Assembly (NCBI GenBank): GCA_004557975.1
Contig: SFEV01000040.1
Location: forward strand, 1 to 28,091
Source: Lachnospiraceae bacterium
Lineage (GTDB): Bacteria > Bacillota > Clostridia > Lachnospirales > Lachnospiraceae
Direction: 5' to 3'
DNA: 28,091 nucleotides
Made by a program: the position numbers and the translations under genes. Shown here piece by piece: positions 1 to 8,107 of the stretch. The first letter of the stretch is position 1; every line of letters starts with the position of its first letter. Below the pieces are notes generated by a model. That model made no database searches. It saw only the letters and a program-made list of their open reading frames with translations, and was not told where the DNA came from.

Positions 1-739
1 TGATACTCTTTGCATTCACTTCGATAGCAGGTACTATTTTAAATGTAACATTTTTACTACCAGTATAATTACCAATACCGGTAATTATCACAGTTGCACT
101 TCCAATATTTACATTGTCAATATATTCGACAGTATAATCCGTAACTTCCAGTAAATTATAACCATTATCCGTTATTAACAGCCCCGGAACAACAGCCTGT
201 CCTGTATAATACTGGTCTGAAATTGCATTCACCGTGATTGTATCAATATTTTTTACATTTGGATTCCAGGGCTTCCATGTGATTGTATTACCAAAATATT
301 TCATCACCTCTGATGTCCATGTATTGTTATTCACCGGATAATATGCTGTAGCAATAACTGACTGGAAAATCTTATTATCCGGATCATATATTTCTTCTGG
401 AGGAACATTTGGATCATCCTGATCATTCAAATACAGGTTTGTTGCATTCCCTTTAAAATAAATATCCTGAAAACCACTACATCCCGAAAATGCACCGTTA
501 CCTATATATGTCACACTTTCAGGTATTACTAAATTTCCCGTAATTCCACTGCATCCTGAAAATGCCTCGTTCCCTATATATGTCACACTTTCAGGTATCT
601 CCAGGTTTCCCGTAATTCTATAAAATGCACTAAATACCTGTGCACCAATTTTTACGACACCATTCTCTATTATGAGTGTATTGCATTGATCTGCATAAAT
701 ATTCCAAGGTCTGTCTAGATAATAGCCAATATCTTTCAT
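1..739 (-). CDS. BspA-like leucine-rich-repeat surface protein, partial (runs off left edge) and probably 5'-truncated
   Basis: A minus-strand frame stays open from an ATG at 739 to the window edge (246 codons). Residues about 43-90 hold two nearly identical 24-residue units (core IPESVTYIGNEAFSGCSG), encoded by a 72-bp DNA repeat. This is the BspA/Treponema-type LRR seen in clostridial surface proteins. The later part (DQYYTGQAVVPGLLI, then DYTVEYIDNVNIGSATVII and GIGNYTGS) resembles an Ig-like module common after such LRRs. There is no signal peptide, and a TAA stop lies directly before the ATG in the same frame. The usual N-terminal part of such proteins is therefore missing. A 103-bp repeat begins 47 bp upstream. 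The DNA is clearly more AT-rich than the rest of the window. It may be a gene remnant rather than an expressed gene, and the true start is uncertain. Confidence 0.6.
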   Translation of the reverse strand, partial: MKDIGYYLDRPWNIYADQCNTLIIENGVVKIGAQVFSAFYRITGNLEIPESVTYIGNEAFSGCSGITGNLVIPESVTYIGNGAFSGCSGFQDIYFKGNATNLYLNDQDDPNVPPEEIYDPDNKIFQSVIATAYYPVNNNTWTSEVMKYFGNTITWKPWNPNVKNIDTITVNAISDQYYTGQAVVPGLLITDNGYNLLEVTDYTVEYIDNVNIGSATVIITGIGNYTGSKNVTFKIVPAIEVNAKSI

Positions 740-1169
740 TTAATCAATTACTTCAATTCAAAGCACGCCAATCAGTGCCTTTCAAGTTACTGTTCAGGTG
801 CCACTGTTTAGCGAGGTGTTTTCGCGCAAAATGCGCGGAAATCCCGAGGGTATCACGCGCGCAACTGCATGAAATGCAGTTTCTGTGCATCGCAAAGCGT
901 GTTGCTGTGAACGAGGTGAACCCTTTCAAAAAAAGAGGAAACTACATATGTCAATAATGGCAAACTGAATTACCATTATAGTTCTCAGGCACTAAAATAA
1001 GCCCACAACTGTTTCAATGATCTGGAACAATTGCAGACTTATTCTGATGTCTGATATTCAATTCTATACGAAAAATAACTGATTACAGTTTTGATTACAC
1101 TCAGGAGATATACCGACTGCAGAGCACTCCTTTCTCCCTGTATTTAAGCCATTTTTCACGATTTTATAA
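740..1169. other. AT-rich gene-free stretch between LRR remnant and tRNA-Thr
   Basis: No convincing coding region is visible on either strand. The stretch contains repeat copy A (786-888). Next to it, at 899-914, are 16 bases whose reverse complement recurs at 13127-13142, just after yajC. The rest is AT-rich sequence without a recognisable promoter or terminator. It abuts the 3' end of the tRNA-Thr gene, a common integration site for mobile DNA, but no integrase or attachment-site duplication is visible here. Confidence 0.6.
786..888 (+). repeat. 103-bp structured dispersed repeat, copy A
   Basis: This copy matches copy B (23150-23252) at 98 of 103 positions by direct alignment with no gaps. 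Outside these limits the flanks diverge at once, which defines the unit. It contains two hairpins with 3-nt loops. The first is TTTTCGCGCA / TGCGCGGAAA, with loop AAA here. The second is built on ACTGCAT / ATGCAGT with loop GAA. One base change in this copy weakens the outer part of the second stem. Read on the minus strand, the unit contains the short reading frame AQKLHFMQLRA followed by a stop at 853-855. The family name is unknown to me. Confidence 0.85.
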
Positions 1170-1242
<73 letters not shown>

Positions 1243-1272
1243 ATCTCGGTCAGTAACCCAACCGACTTTGTT

Positions 1273-1301
1273 AGTATAATAGATTCCTGTGTTTTTTGCA
1301 A
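1273..1301 (-). promoter_or_regulatory. Sigma-A-type promoter of tRNA-Thr
   Basis: On the minus strand TTGCAA (1301-1296), a 17-bp spacer and TATACT (1278-1273) lie about 30 bp before the tRNA 5' end. Spacing and hexamers fit a housekeeping promoter. Confidence 0.7.
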
Positions 1302-1364
1302 GTGTTTTTTAACTTTTTTTGCACCTTTTTTACTGATCCTTTTTATTGATCAGTTCCGGTCGCA

Positions 1365-1775
1365 TTATTTGATAAACCGGTCAATGGCTTTGTTCAGCTC
1401 CTCGACAGCCTGCATATCGCCGGACTCGATGGCGTCTACGAGGCAGTGTTCAATGTGATCCTGGAGGATGACCTTGCCTGTACTGTTGATGGCTGCCTTT
1501 ACCGCTGAGAGCTGAATCAGCACCTCGCTGCAGTCACGTCCCTCCTCCACCATTCTCTTAATGGACTGCATATGTCCGATAATTCTTGACATGCGGTTCA
1601 GTACTGCCTTCGTATTCTCGTGTGTATGTGAATGCGTATGTCTGTGCCCGTCGTGACCGCCGGTGTGCGAATGTCCGTGCTCCTGTACGTCATGTCCGTC
1701 ATCCACGTGGGAGTGTTCTACAACTGTGCCGTCCTCCAGCACATGGGTATGTGTATGCACTTTTTCCTGATCCAT
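1365..1775 (-). CDS. CsoR/RcnR-family (DUF156) metal-sensing transcriptional repressor with His-rich N-terminus
   Basis: The 136-residue product has a C-terminal all-helical DUF156 domain (about residues 55-136) typical of CsoR/RcnR/FrmR repressors. These bind operator DNA and release it when they bind metal. The copper-CsoR ligand pattern is present: Cys82 in the first helix (GRDCSEV), then His107 and Cys111 in the HIEHC motif. This suggests Cu(I) sensing, although Ni/Co sensing cannot be excluded. The N-terminal 54 residues contain 15 histidines in alternating HTHTH/HGHSH patterns, an extension normal CsoR proteins (about 90-100 aa) lack. The start was set at 1775 because AAGGAGAG lies six bases upstream; a longer frame to 1811 lacks such a site. 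No metal transporter gene is adjacent. It lies 96 bp downstream of glgB, separated by a 10-bp hairpin. Confidence 0.88.
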   Translation of the reverse strand: MDQEKVHTHTHVLEDGTVVEHSHVDDGHDVQEHGHSHTGGHDGHRHTHSHTHENTKAVLNRMSRIIGHMQSIKRMVEEGRDCSEVLIQLSAVKAAINSTGKVILQDHIEHCLVDAIESGDMQAVEELNKAIDRFIK

Positions 1776-1791
1776 GTCTGCTCTCCTTGCG

Positions 1792-1828
1792 GGGGCAGCA
1801 GTATCCTTCAAATCAATGCTGCTGCCCC
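1792..1828. promoter_or_regulatory. 10-bp perfect hairpin between glgB and csoR-like gene
   Basis: GGGGCAGCAG (1792-1801) and CTGCTGCCCC (1819-1828) form a perfect inverted repeat around a 17-nt loop. On the minus strand it is followed within a few bases by the ribosome binding site of the repressor gene and by no T-run, so it is not a classical terminator for glgB. It could be an operator or a structure affecting translation of the repressor gene. Its G/C tracts are loosely like CsoR operators, but I cannot assign it. Confidence 0.4.
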
Positions 1829-1871
1829 GATTATTTTCCTTCGCTGCTGCTCTTACAAAACTGACGGCGTA

Positions 1872-4298
1872 TTACTCTGCCTTTTGGGCCGCTGTTTTCT
1901 TCCTGGATGCCGGTTTCTTCACAGCCGGCTTTTCTTCAGTATTCGATGCCGCCGGTGCTGTCACAGCTTTCGCTGTCTTTTTTGCCGGAGCTGTCTTTCC
2001 GGATTTTGCGGTTTTCCTGACAGCCGCAGCTTTCTCTGTCTTCTCAGCCTTTACTGATGCTTTCTTTTCTTTAGTCTTTTCTTCAGGCTTTTCCTCCACC
2101 CTCGTGCACCTGAATATGGAGAATCCCATGGGCGGCACAAGGATCTGGATGGAATTTTCTCTGTCGTCGCAGGCGCTCTTTCTGGATGTCTTCACACGCA
2201 GATTCGTGTTGCCGTCGCCGCCGAACTCCTTGCTGTCGCTGTTGAAGATTTCCTTGAATTTTCCACTGTACGGAACCCCGATTTTATGGTTTTCATATAC
2301 AAGCGGTGAGAAGTTGCATACGACCAGAAGGTCGTTTTCCTCTTTTTCGCCTCTTCTGATAAAGGAAACCATATTTTCATCTGCGGAAATGCAGTTGATC
2401 CACTCAAATCCCGCCGGTTCATAATCTCTGCTGTACAGTGCCGGCTGCTCTCTGTACAATCTGATCAGAGCTTTCATGAAGTTGTGGAGCTGCTGATGTT
2501 CTTCGTACTGGAGCAGATCCCACTCCAGAGATTTTTCCTCGTTCCACTCGGAAAACTGTGCCATATCCTGACCCATGAACAGAAGCTTCTTGCCGGGATG
2601 TGTGAGCTGGAAGCCGTATGCGGCACGCAGGTTTGCAAATTTCAGCTTGCGCTTTCCTGGCATCTTGCCGATCATGGAACCTTTTCCGTGCACCACCTCA
2701 TCGTGTGAGAAGGTCAGAATGAAGTCCTCACTGTATGCGTAAATCATTCCGAAGGTCAATCCACTGTGATGGTAGGAACGGAAAAACGGATCAAGCTGCA
2801 TATATCCGAGGAAATCATTCATCCATCCCATGTTCCATTTATAGTCGAAGCCAAGTCCGTCCTCCTGCACAGGAGCAGTGATTTTCGGCCATGCTGTGGA
2901 CTCCTCTGCGATCAGAAGCGCTCCGTCCTTATCTTTCTTGAAGATGGAATTCAGATGCTTCAGGAATTCCACTGCTTCGAGGTTCTCATTTCCGCCGTAG
3001 ATATTGGCTACCCACTCACCGTCATTTTTGCCGTAATCGAGATACAGCATGGAGGCAACTGCGTCCATACGGATACCGTCTGCGTGGTAAACGTTTTTCC
3101 AGAACAGCGCATTGGCGATCAGGAAATTGGATACCTCCGGACGGCCGTAATTGTAAATCAGTGTACCCCAGTGAGGATGTGATCCCTGTCTCGGATCAAA
3201 ATGCTCATACAGGCATGTACCGTCAAAACCGGACAGACCGAATGTATCCCGCGGAAAATGTGCCGGTACCCAGTCAAGAATCACACCGATTCCCTGCTCA
3301 TGCATATAGTTCATGAAATACATGAAATCCTGCGGCGTACCGTAGCGCGCCGTCGGCGCATAATATCCTGTCACCTGATATCCCCAGGAACCGTCAAAGG
3401 GATGCTCCATAACCGGCAGAATCTCAATATGTGTATATCCCATCTCTTTTACGTATTCAGCCAGCATCGGGGCAATTTCTCTGTAATTGTAGAAGAGACG
3501 TCCGTCCTCCGGCTTTTTCCAGGAGCCGAGATGAAGCTCATATACAAACATGGGTGCCGTCTTCGTATCTGCTGTCTTTCTCTGCTCCATCCATGCCTGA
3601 TCTGTCCACTCGAATGTGCCAAGATCTGTCACCACTGATGCTGTGTTCGGCCGAAGCTCCGCTGCATTTGCATACGGATCCGCCTTCAGATATGTAAGCC
3701 CGCCCTTCGCTTTGATTTCATACTTATACAGAGTGCCGGTCTCCAGTCCCGGAACAAAAAGTTCAAAAATTCCGGAGTCCTGAAAGCGCCTCATCGGCAG
3801 ACGTCTTCCATCCCAGAGATTGAAATCGCCTACGACACTGACACGCATGGCATTCGGAGCCCATACAGCAAAATAAACACCCTTTGTACCGTTAATGGTC
3901 ATCGGATGTGCTCCAAGCTTGTCATATATATTGTAGCAGATACCTGCATTAAATTTCTTCGCTTCCTTTTCTGTGATCTGCGGAGCAAACACATACGGGT
4001 CTATTTTCTCCTCTGTCGTTCCGTTCTCATACGTAACGTGGAAAGTATAGTCCGGAATTTTCTTTCCCGGAATCAGCACAGCGAAATATCCTGCTTCATC
4101 CTCCATATCCATCGGATACTTCTTTTTGCCGCCGCCCGTCACAACAACGGCCTCTTTCGCGTCCGGAAAAAATGCCTGAATGGTAATACCCACTTCCGTC
4201 AAATGCGGTCCGAGATATTTCTGCGGGCAGTCTTCCTCAGAATATACAATCGATTCCACACCTGCCCAGTCCATTAATTCATATAATTTTTCATCCAT
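1872..4298 (-). CDS. glgB: 1,4-alpha-glucan branching enzyme with Lys/Ala-rich C-terminal tail
   Basis: GlgB cuts alpha-1,4 glucan chains and re-attaches them by alpha-1,6 bonds during glycogen synthesis. Of its 808 residues, an N-terminal beta-rich part and a CBM48-like module (about 130-205) precede the GH13 barrel. In the barrel, GYQVTGYYAPTARYG, the nucleophile Asp412 in GIRMDAV, the acid/base Glu465 in LLIAEES and Asp533 in FSHDEVVHGK are visible. The all-beta C-terminal domain ends near residue 733 (PPMGFSIFRC). About 75 further residues consist almost only of Lys, Ala, Glu, Pro, Thr and Ser (KKTAKAV, KKPASRKKTA), unlike normal GlgB. The start at 4298 was chosen because GGAGGGG lies six bases upstream; an in-frame ATG-like extension to 4319 is not needed. 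No other glycogen genes are adjacent, so it may be transcribed alone or with the neighbouring repressor gene. Confidence 0.95.
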   Translation of the reverse strand: MDEKLYELMDWAGVESIVYSEEDCPQKYLGPHLTEVGITIQAFFPDAKEAVVVTGGGKKKYPMDMEDEAGYFAVLIPGKKIPDYTFHVTYENGTTEEKIDPYVFAPQITEKEAKKFNAGICYNIYDKLGAHPMTINGTKGVYFAVWAPNAMRVSVVGDFNLWDGRRLPMRRFQDSGIFELFVPGLETGTLYKYEIKAKGGLTYLKADPYANAAELRPNTASVVTDLGTFEWTDQAWMEQRKTADTKTAPMFVYELHLGSWKKPEDGRLFYNYREIAPMLAEYVKEMGYTHIEILPVMEHPFDGSWGYQVTGYYAPTARYGTPQDFMYFMNYMHEQGIGVILDWVPAHFPRDTFGLSGFDGTCLYEHFDPRQGSHPHWGTLIYNYGRPEVSNFLIANALFWKNVYHADGIRMDAVASMLYLDYGKNDGEWVANIYGGNENLEAVEFLKHLNSIFKKDKDGALLIAEESTAWPKITAPVQEDGLGFDYKWNMGWMNDFLGYMQLDPFFRSYHHSGLTFGMIYAYSEDFILTFSHDEVVHGKGSMIGKMPGKRKLKFANLRAAYGFQLTHPGKKLLFMGQDMAQFSEWNEEKSLEWDLLQYEEHQQLHNFMKALIRLYREQPALYSRDYEPAGFEWINCISADENMVSFIRRGEKEENDLLVVCNFSPLVYENHKIGVPYSGKFKEIFNSDSKEFGGDGNTNLRVKTSRKSACDDRENSIQILVPPMGFSIFRCTRVEEKPEEKTKEKKASVKAEKTEKAAAVRKTAKSGKTAPAKKTAKAVTAPAASNTEEKPAVKKPASRKKTAAQKAE

Positions 4299-4409
4299 AT
4301 GGTACCCCTCCAAGACCAAAATTAGTTCATAAACAACTGAACTGTCTATAATGATTAGTTTACCATTTTATCATCACAAAGACAAGGATAAACCCAAATT
4401 TTTATGATG

Positions 4410-5648
4410 TCACGGCTCAATCATATGAATAAACAGGCCGCTGAGAAGCTTCGGTTCAAACCAGGTAGACTTGGGCGGCATCAGACGTCCCGCATCTGCC
4501 ACGTCAAAAAGCTCTCTGATTGATGTGGGATACATGGCAAAGGCCACAGCATCTGTGCTGTTCACCCGATGCTCCAGCTCTTCCAGTCCACGTCTGCCTC
4601 CCACAAAATCGATTCTGCAGTCGTTTTTCGGATCACGGATGCCAAGCACCGGAAAAAGCACCTTTCTTTGCAGAACAGAGACATCCAGCCCCTCCACCGG
4701 ATCACTGCTGCGAAACTGATCTCTGATTCTCAGATGATACCAGTCACCGCCGAGATACATGGTCATACATCCTTTCTCCCGTGGCTTCTGCCGCGAATTG
4801 CATTTCTGTACCTCACACGTTTCTGCCACACGCTGCAGAAACTGCTGCTGCGTCAGTCCGTTCAGATCTTTCACTACACGGTTGTAATCCAGGATCAGCA
4901 GCTCATCATCCGGAAACAGTACAGACAGAAAGTAGTTGAATTCCTCTCTCCCGTCATATCCCTGATGTTCCTCTCTCCGTTTCAACCCGACACGGACAGC
5001 AGAAGCCGCCCTGTGATGGCCGTCTGCAATATAAATTTCATGGATACGATGAAAGGCTTCCTTTATGGCCCCAATCTCTTCTGAGTCTGCAATCCGCCAG
5101 CCCCGGTGCCGCACCTGATCCGGCGTCACAAAATCGAAAAGAGGCACACTCTGTTTTGTTCTCTCTGTAACCTCTGAAATCACGTCATCCCTGCGGTAAG
5201 CAAGAAAAATCGGGCCTGTCTGAGCACTGCACGCATCCACGTGACGGATACGGTCAGATTCCTTCTCGGGCCTTGTATTTTCATGTTTTTTAATGATATT
5301 TCCGGTGTAGTCGTCAATAGAGGCACAGCCCACCAGTCCTGTCTGGGTCCGCCCGTTCATGGTAAGCTCATACAGATAATAACACTCCTGTTCATCCTGT
5401 ATGAACACATGCTCCTCCATCCTCTCATGCAGCAGTTCACCTGCCTTCCGGTACACCTCCGGTGCATACATATCGTGTGTTCTTTCAAACTGTGTCTCCG
5501 GCCGGTCAATATTCAGAAAGGACAGTCTGTCCTTCGCAGCTTCCTCATACGCTTCCTGCCGGCTGTAAACGTCATACGGAAGTGCCGCCACGCGGGAAAC
5601 CAGGTGCGCGGCCGGCCGAACTGCCTGAAATGGTCTGATATCTGTCAT
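4410..5648 (-). CDS. DUF1015 family conserved protein (serine-operon neighbour)
   Basis: The 412-residue soluble protein has the hallmarks of DUF1015 (PF06245): an N-terminal LPYDVYS (residues 23-29), HENTRPEKESDR (122-133) and the strongly conserved ADGHHRAASA (208-217), followed by a tail with DYNRVVKDL. The family's biochemical function is unknown to me. From established genome context, it is very often found beside serA and serC in Clostridia, which is also the case here: it follows serA by 132 bp on the same strand. The start has GGGAGGAG a few bases upstream. A role linked to serine or phosphoserine metabolism is an inference from context only. Confidence 0.88.
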   Translation of the reverse strand: MTDIRPFQAVRPAAHLVSRVAALPYDVYSRQEAYEEAAKDRLSFLNIDRPETQFERTHDMYAPEVYRKAGELLHERMEEHVFIQDEQECYYLYELTMNGRTQTGLVGCASIDDYTGNIIKKHENTRPEKESDRIRHVDACSAQTGPIFLAYRRDDVISEVTERTKQSVPLFDFVTPDQVRHRGWRIADSEEIGAIKEAFHRIHEIYIADGHHRAASAVRVGLKRREEHQGYDGREEFNYFLSVLFPDDELLILDYNRVVKDLNGLTQQQFLQRVAETCEVQKCNSRQKPREKGCMTMYLGGDWYHLRIRDQFRSSDPVEGLDVSVLQRKVLFPVLGIRDPKNDCRIDFVGGRRGLEELEHRVNSTDAVAFAMYPTSIRELFDVADAGRLMPPKSTWFEPKLLSGLFIHMIEP

Positions 5649-5780
5649 AATCTCCTCCCTGTACTCTGCACTGCTTTTTGCAGATACAGAGCGGGCCGCC
5701 GCATACGGATTTCTTCCGGCTTCACAGCTCTGTGTACTTCACAGGTAAAGCTCAGCGTTCCGTTGCAGCAGCCCGCCTTT

Positions 5781-6938
5781 TTATTTTACAACTCGTACTT
5801 TCACAACGCCTTCCACATTCCTGAGCTGTTCCACCGTTTCCGGCGCAACCTTCGAATCAAGATCAAACAGCGTATATGCATAGTCGCCCTTACTTGTATT
5901 ACTCATGTTCTGAATATTCGTGTCAGAAAGAATATCTGCAAACCGGCTGATCATCTTCTTCACATTTCTGTGGTAGATCGCCAGCCGCGACTCGGCATTG
6001 CAGATACCAAGGTCACAGTTGGGATAATTCACAGAATTGCTGATGTTTCCGTTTTCCATGAAATTCATGATTTCCTTCACCGCCATCACAGCACAGTTGT
6101 CTTCTGATTCCACGGTAGATGCACCGAGATGAGGTGTAAGGATCACACCTTTCTTTCCCACCGTCACCGGATTCGGGAAATCCGAAACGTAGCGATGTAC
6201 TTTGCCCTCTTCAATTGCCTCAATCACAGCCTCCTCATCCACCAGGAGATCACGGGCAAAATTGAGAATCACCACATTGTTCTTCATCTTCGCAATGGCT
6301 TCCCGGTTGATCATTTTCTTTGTGGAATCAAGCAGGGGCACGTGAATCGTGATATAATCGCACTTTTCATAAATTTCATTTACGTCGTTGCTGTGGTTGA
6401 TATGTCTCGACAGGTTCCACGCTGCATTGACGGAAATATACGGATCATAACCGTATACCTCCATCCCCAGATGGGTCGCCGCATTGGCCACCTGCACACC
6501 GATTGCCCCCAGGCCGATGATACCAAGCTTTTTATCCTGCAGCTCACTCCCGGCAAATCTCTTTTTCTCCTTTTCTGTGGCAGCAGCAACATCGGGATTT
6601 CCCGACTGACTCTGCACCCAGTTGGCTCCGCCGACTATGTCGCGGGCAGCCAGAAGCATACCTGCAAACACAAGTTCCTTCACTCCGTTGGCGTTCGCAC
6701 CCGGAGTGTTGAACACAACAATTCCTTTTTCCGCACATTTTTCCAGCGGAATATTATTGACACCGGCTCCTGCCCTGGCAACAGCCTGCAGGCCATCCGG
6801 AAGCTCCATATCATGCATTTTGGCGCTGCGCACCAGAACGACATCCGCCTCCTGTATATTATCTGTTTCACTGTAATCCTCCGAGAAACGTTCCAGACCA
6901 ACCTCGGCAATCGGATTCAGACACTTATAACGATACAT
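5781..6938 (-). CDS. serA: D-3-phosphoglycerate dehydrogenase
   Basis: SerA oxidises 3-phosphoglycerate with NAD+ to 3-phosphohydroxypyruvate, the first step of serine synthesis. The 385-residue protein has the D-2-hydroxyacid dehydrogenase layout: a substrate domain split around an NAD-binding Rossmann fold, with GLGAIG at 142-147. Arg229 (NFARD) and His270 (TPHLGAS) occupy the expected catalytic positions. The C-terminal part (about 318-385) looks like a single ACT domain, the usual site of serine feedback. This is the short form, not the 520-residue Bacillus form. Its ATG overlaps the serC stop by one base (TAATG), and its AGGAG site lies inside the serC end, so the two are translationally coupled. 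Confidence 0.94.
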   Translation of the reverse strand: MYRYKCLNPIAEVGLERFSEDYSETDNIQEADVVLVRSAKMHDMELPDGLQAVARAGAGVNNIPLEKCAEKGIVVFNTPGANANGVKELVFAGMLLAARDIVGGANWVQSQSGNPDVAAATEKEKKRFAGSELQDKKLGIIGLGAIGVQVANAATHLGMEVYGYDPYISVNAAWNLSRHINHSNDVNEIYEKCDYITIHVPLLDSTKKMINREAIAKMKNNVVILNFARDLLVDEEAVIEAIEEGKVHRYVSDFPNPVTVGKKGVILTPHLGASTVESEDNCAVMAVKEIMNFMENGNISNSVNYPNCDLGICNAESRLAIYHRNVKKMISRFADILSDTNIQNMSNTSKGDYAYTLFDLDSKVAPETVEQLRNVEGVVKVRVVK

Positions 6939-8020
6939 TACAGATTCTCCTCTTCAAATTTTTTCATAAATGCAACGAGTGCATCCACTCCCTCAGCCGG
7001 CATCGCATTGTAGATGCTGGCACGCATACCGCCCACAGAACGGTGTCCCTTCAGATTGACAAAACCGGCCGCCTCTGCCTCTTTGACAAATCTGGCATCC
7101 AGCTCCTTATCACCGGTCACAAAGGGCACATTCATCAGTGAACGATCTTCCTTTACAACTGTTCCCCTAAACATCCGGCTGTTGTCCAGGAAATCATACA
7201 GCACGGCAGCTTTCTTCTCGTTTCGCTCCTTCATCGCCGCAAGACCTCCGTTGGCTTTCAGCCATTTGAAGACTTTGCCGCACATATAAATGCAGTAGCA
7301 GTTGGGTGTATTATACATGGATCCTGCATCCGCATGGGTCTTGAACTTCATCATCGTCGGCGTGAATTCCAGTACATTGTCAGTGATCAGATCCTCGCGC
7401 ACAATGGAAATCACCATACCGGCCGGGCCGATATTCTTCTGAACTCCGCCGTAGATAATTCCATAGTCGGACACGTTGACCGGCTCGGAAAGAAAACAGG
7501 AGGATACATCTGAAACAAGCAGCTTTCCCTTTGTGTTCGGAAGCTTTTTATACTTTGTCCCATAGATCGTATTATTTTCACATATGTACACATAATCGGC
7601 GTTGTCGCTGATCGGAAGGTCACTGCAGTCCGGAATATAGGAAAATGTCTTATCCTCGCTGGAAGCTATCGCATTTGCCTGCCCGTATTTTCCTGCCTCC
7701 TGCCATGCTTTTTTCGCCCACTGTCCTGTAATTATATAATCAGCAACCCGATTCTTCATCAGGTTCATCGGAATCATGGAAAACTGAAGACTTGCTCCTC
7801 CCTGCAGGAACAGAACCCTGTAATTGTCCGGAATCTGCATCAGCTCTCTCAGATCTGCCTCTGTCTCATGGATCAGATCATCAAACACCTTTGACCGGTG
7901 ACTCATCTCCATCACAGACATGCCGCAGCCTCTGTAATCCAGCATTTCCTCCTGTGCCTCCTTCAGTACCGCCTCCGGCAGCACAGCAGGGCCTGCTGAA
8001 AAATTATACACTCTGCTCAT
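6938..8020 (-). CDS. serC: Phosphoserine aminotransferase
   Basis: SerC converts 3-phosphohydroxypyruvate and glutamate to O-phosphoserine and 2-oxoglutarate. The 360-residue length and the start MSRVYNFSAGPAVLP are typical. GGASLQF (74-80) is the phosphate-binding region of this PLP enzyme. Lys195 in GGVQKNIGPAG is the PLP Schiff-base lysine. GHRSVGGMRASIYNA near the C-terminus is the family signature for substrate binding. A strong AGGAGG precedes the ATG. It is the first of a serC-serA-DUF1015 set and lies 87 bp after ilvB on the same strand. I see no clear terminator in that gap, so read-through from the branched-chain genes is possible. The phosphatase step (serB) is not in the window. 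Confidence 0.95.
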   Translation of the reverse strand: MSRVYNFSAGPAVLPEAVLKEAQEEMLDYRGCGMSVMEMSHRSKVFDDLIHETEADLRELMQIPDNYRVLFLQGGASLQFSMIPMNLMKNRVADYIITGQWAKKAWQEAGKYGQANAIASSEDKTFSYIPDCSDLPISDNADYVYICENNTIYGTKYKKLPNTKGKLLVSDVSSCFLSEPVNVSDYGIIYGGVQKNIGPAGMVISIVREDLITDNVLEFTPTMMKFKTHADAGSMYNTPNCYCIYMCGKVFKWLKANGGLAAMKERNEKKAAVLYDFLDNSRMFRGTVVKEDRSLMNVPFVTGDKELDARFVKEAEAAGFVNLKGHRSVGGMRASIYNAMPAEGVDALVAFMKKFEEENL

Positions 8021-8107
8021 TTTTTCATCCTCCTCAACTTTACAGCCTTTATTGATTTACCAGTTTATCTCAGTAAAATCCCATCTATTGTATTACTTTG
8101 TTAATAA

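Noticed and set aside
676..957. 93-codon open frame on the plus strand over repeat copy A
   Set aside because: It runs through the non-coding repeat and AT-rich flank, has no ribosome binding site and no recognisable domain. It overlaps the LRR start on the opposite strand.
1332..1354. 7-bp hairpin ACTGATC / GATCAGT after the metal repressor gene as terminator
   Set aside because: On the minus strand it is followed by A residues, not T, and on the plus strand the T-run precedes the stem.
1774..2424. 216-codon plus-strand frame opposite the glgB 3' end
   Set aside because: It is a shadow of the biased Lys/Ala/Glu codons of the GlgB tail and has no independent start signal or domain.
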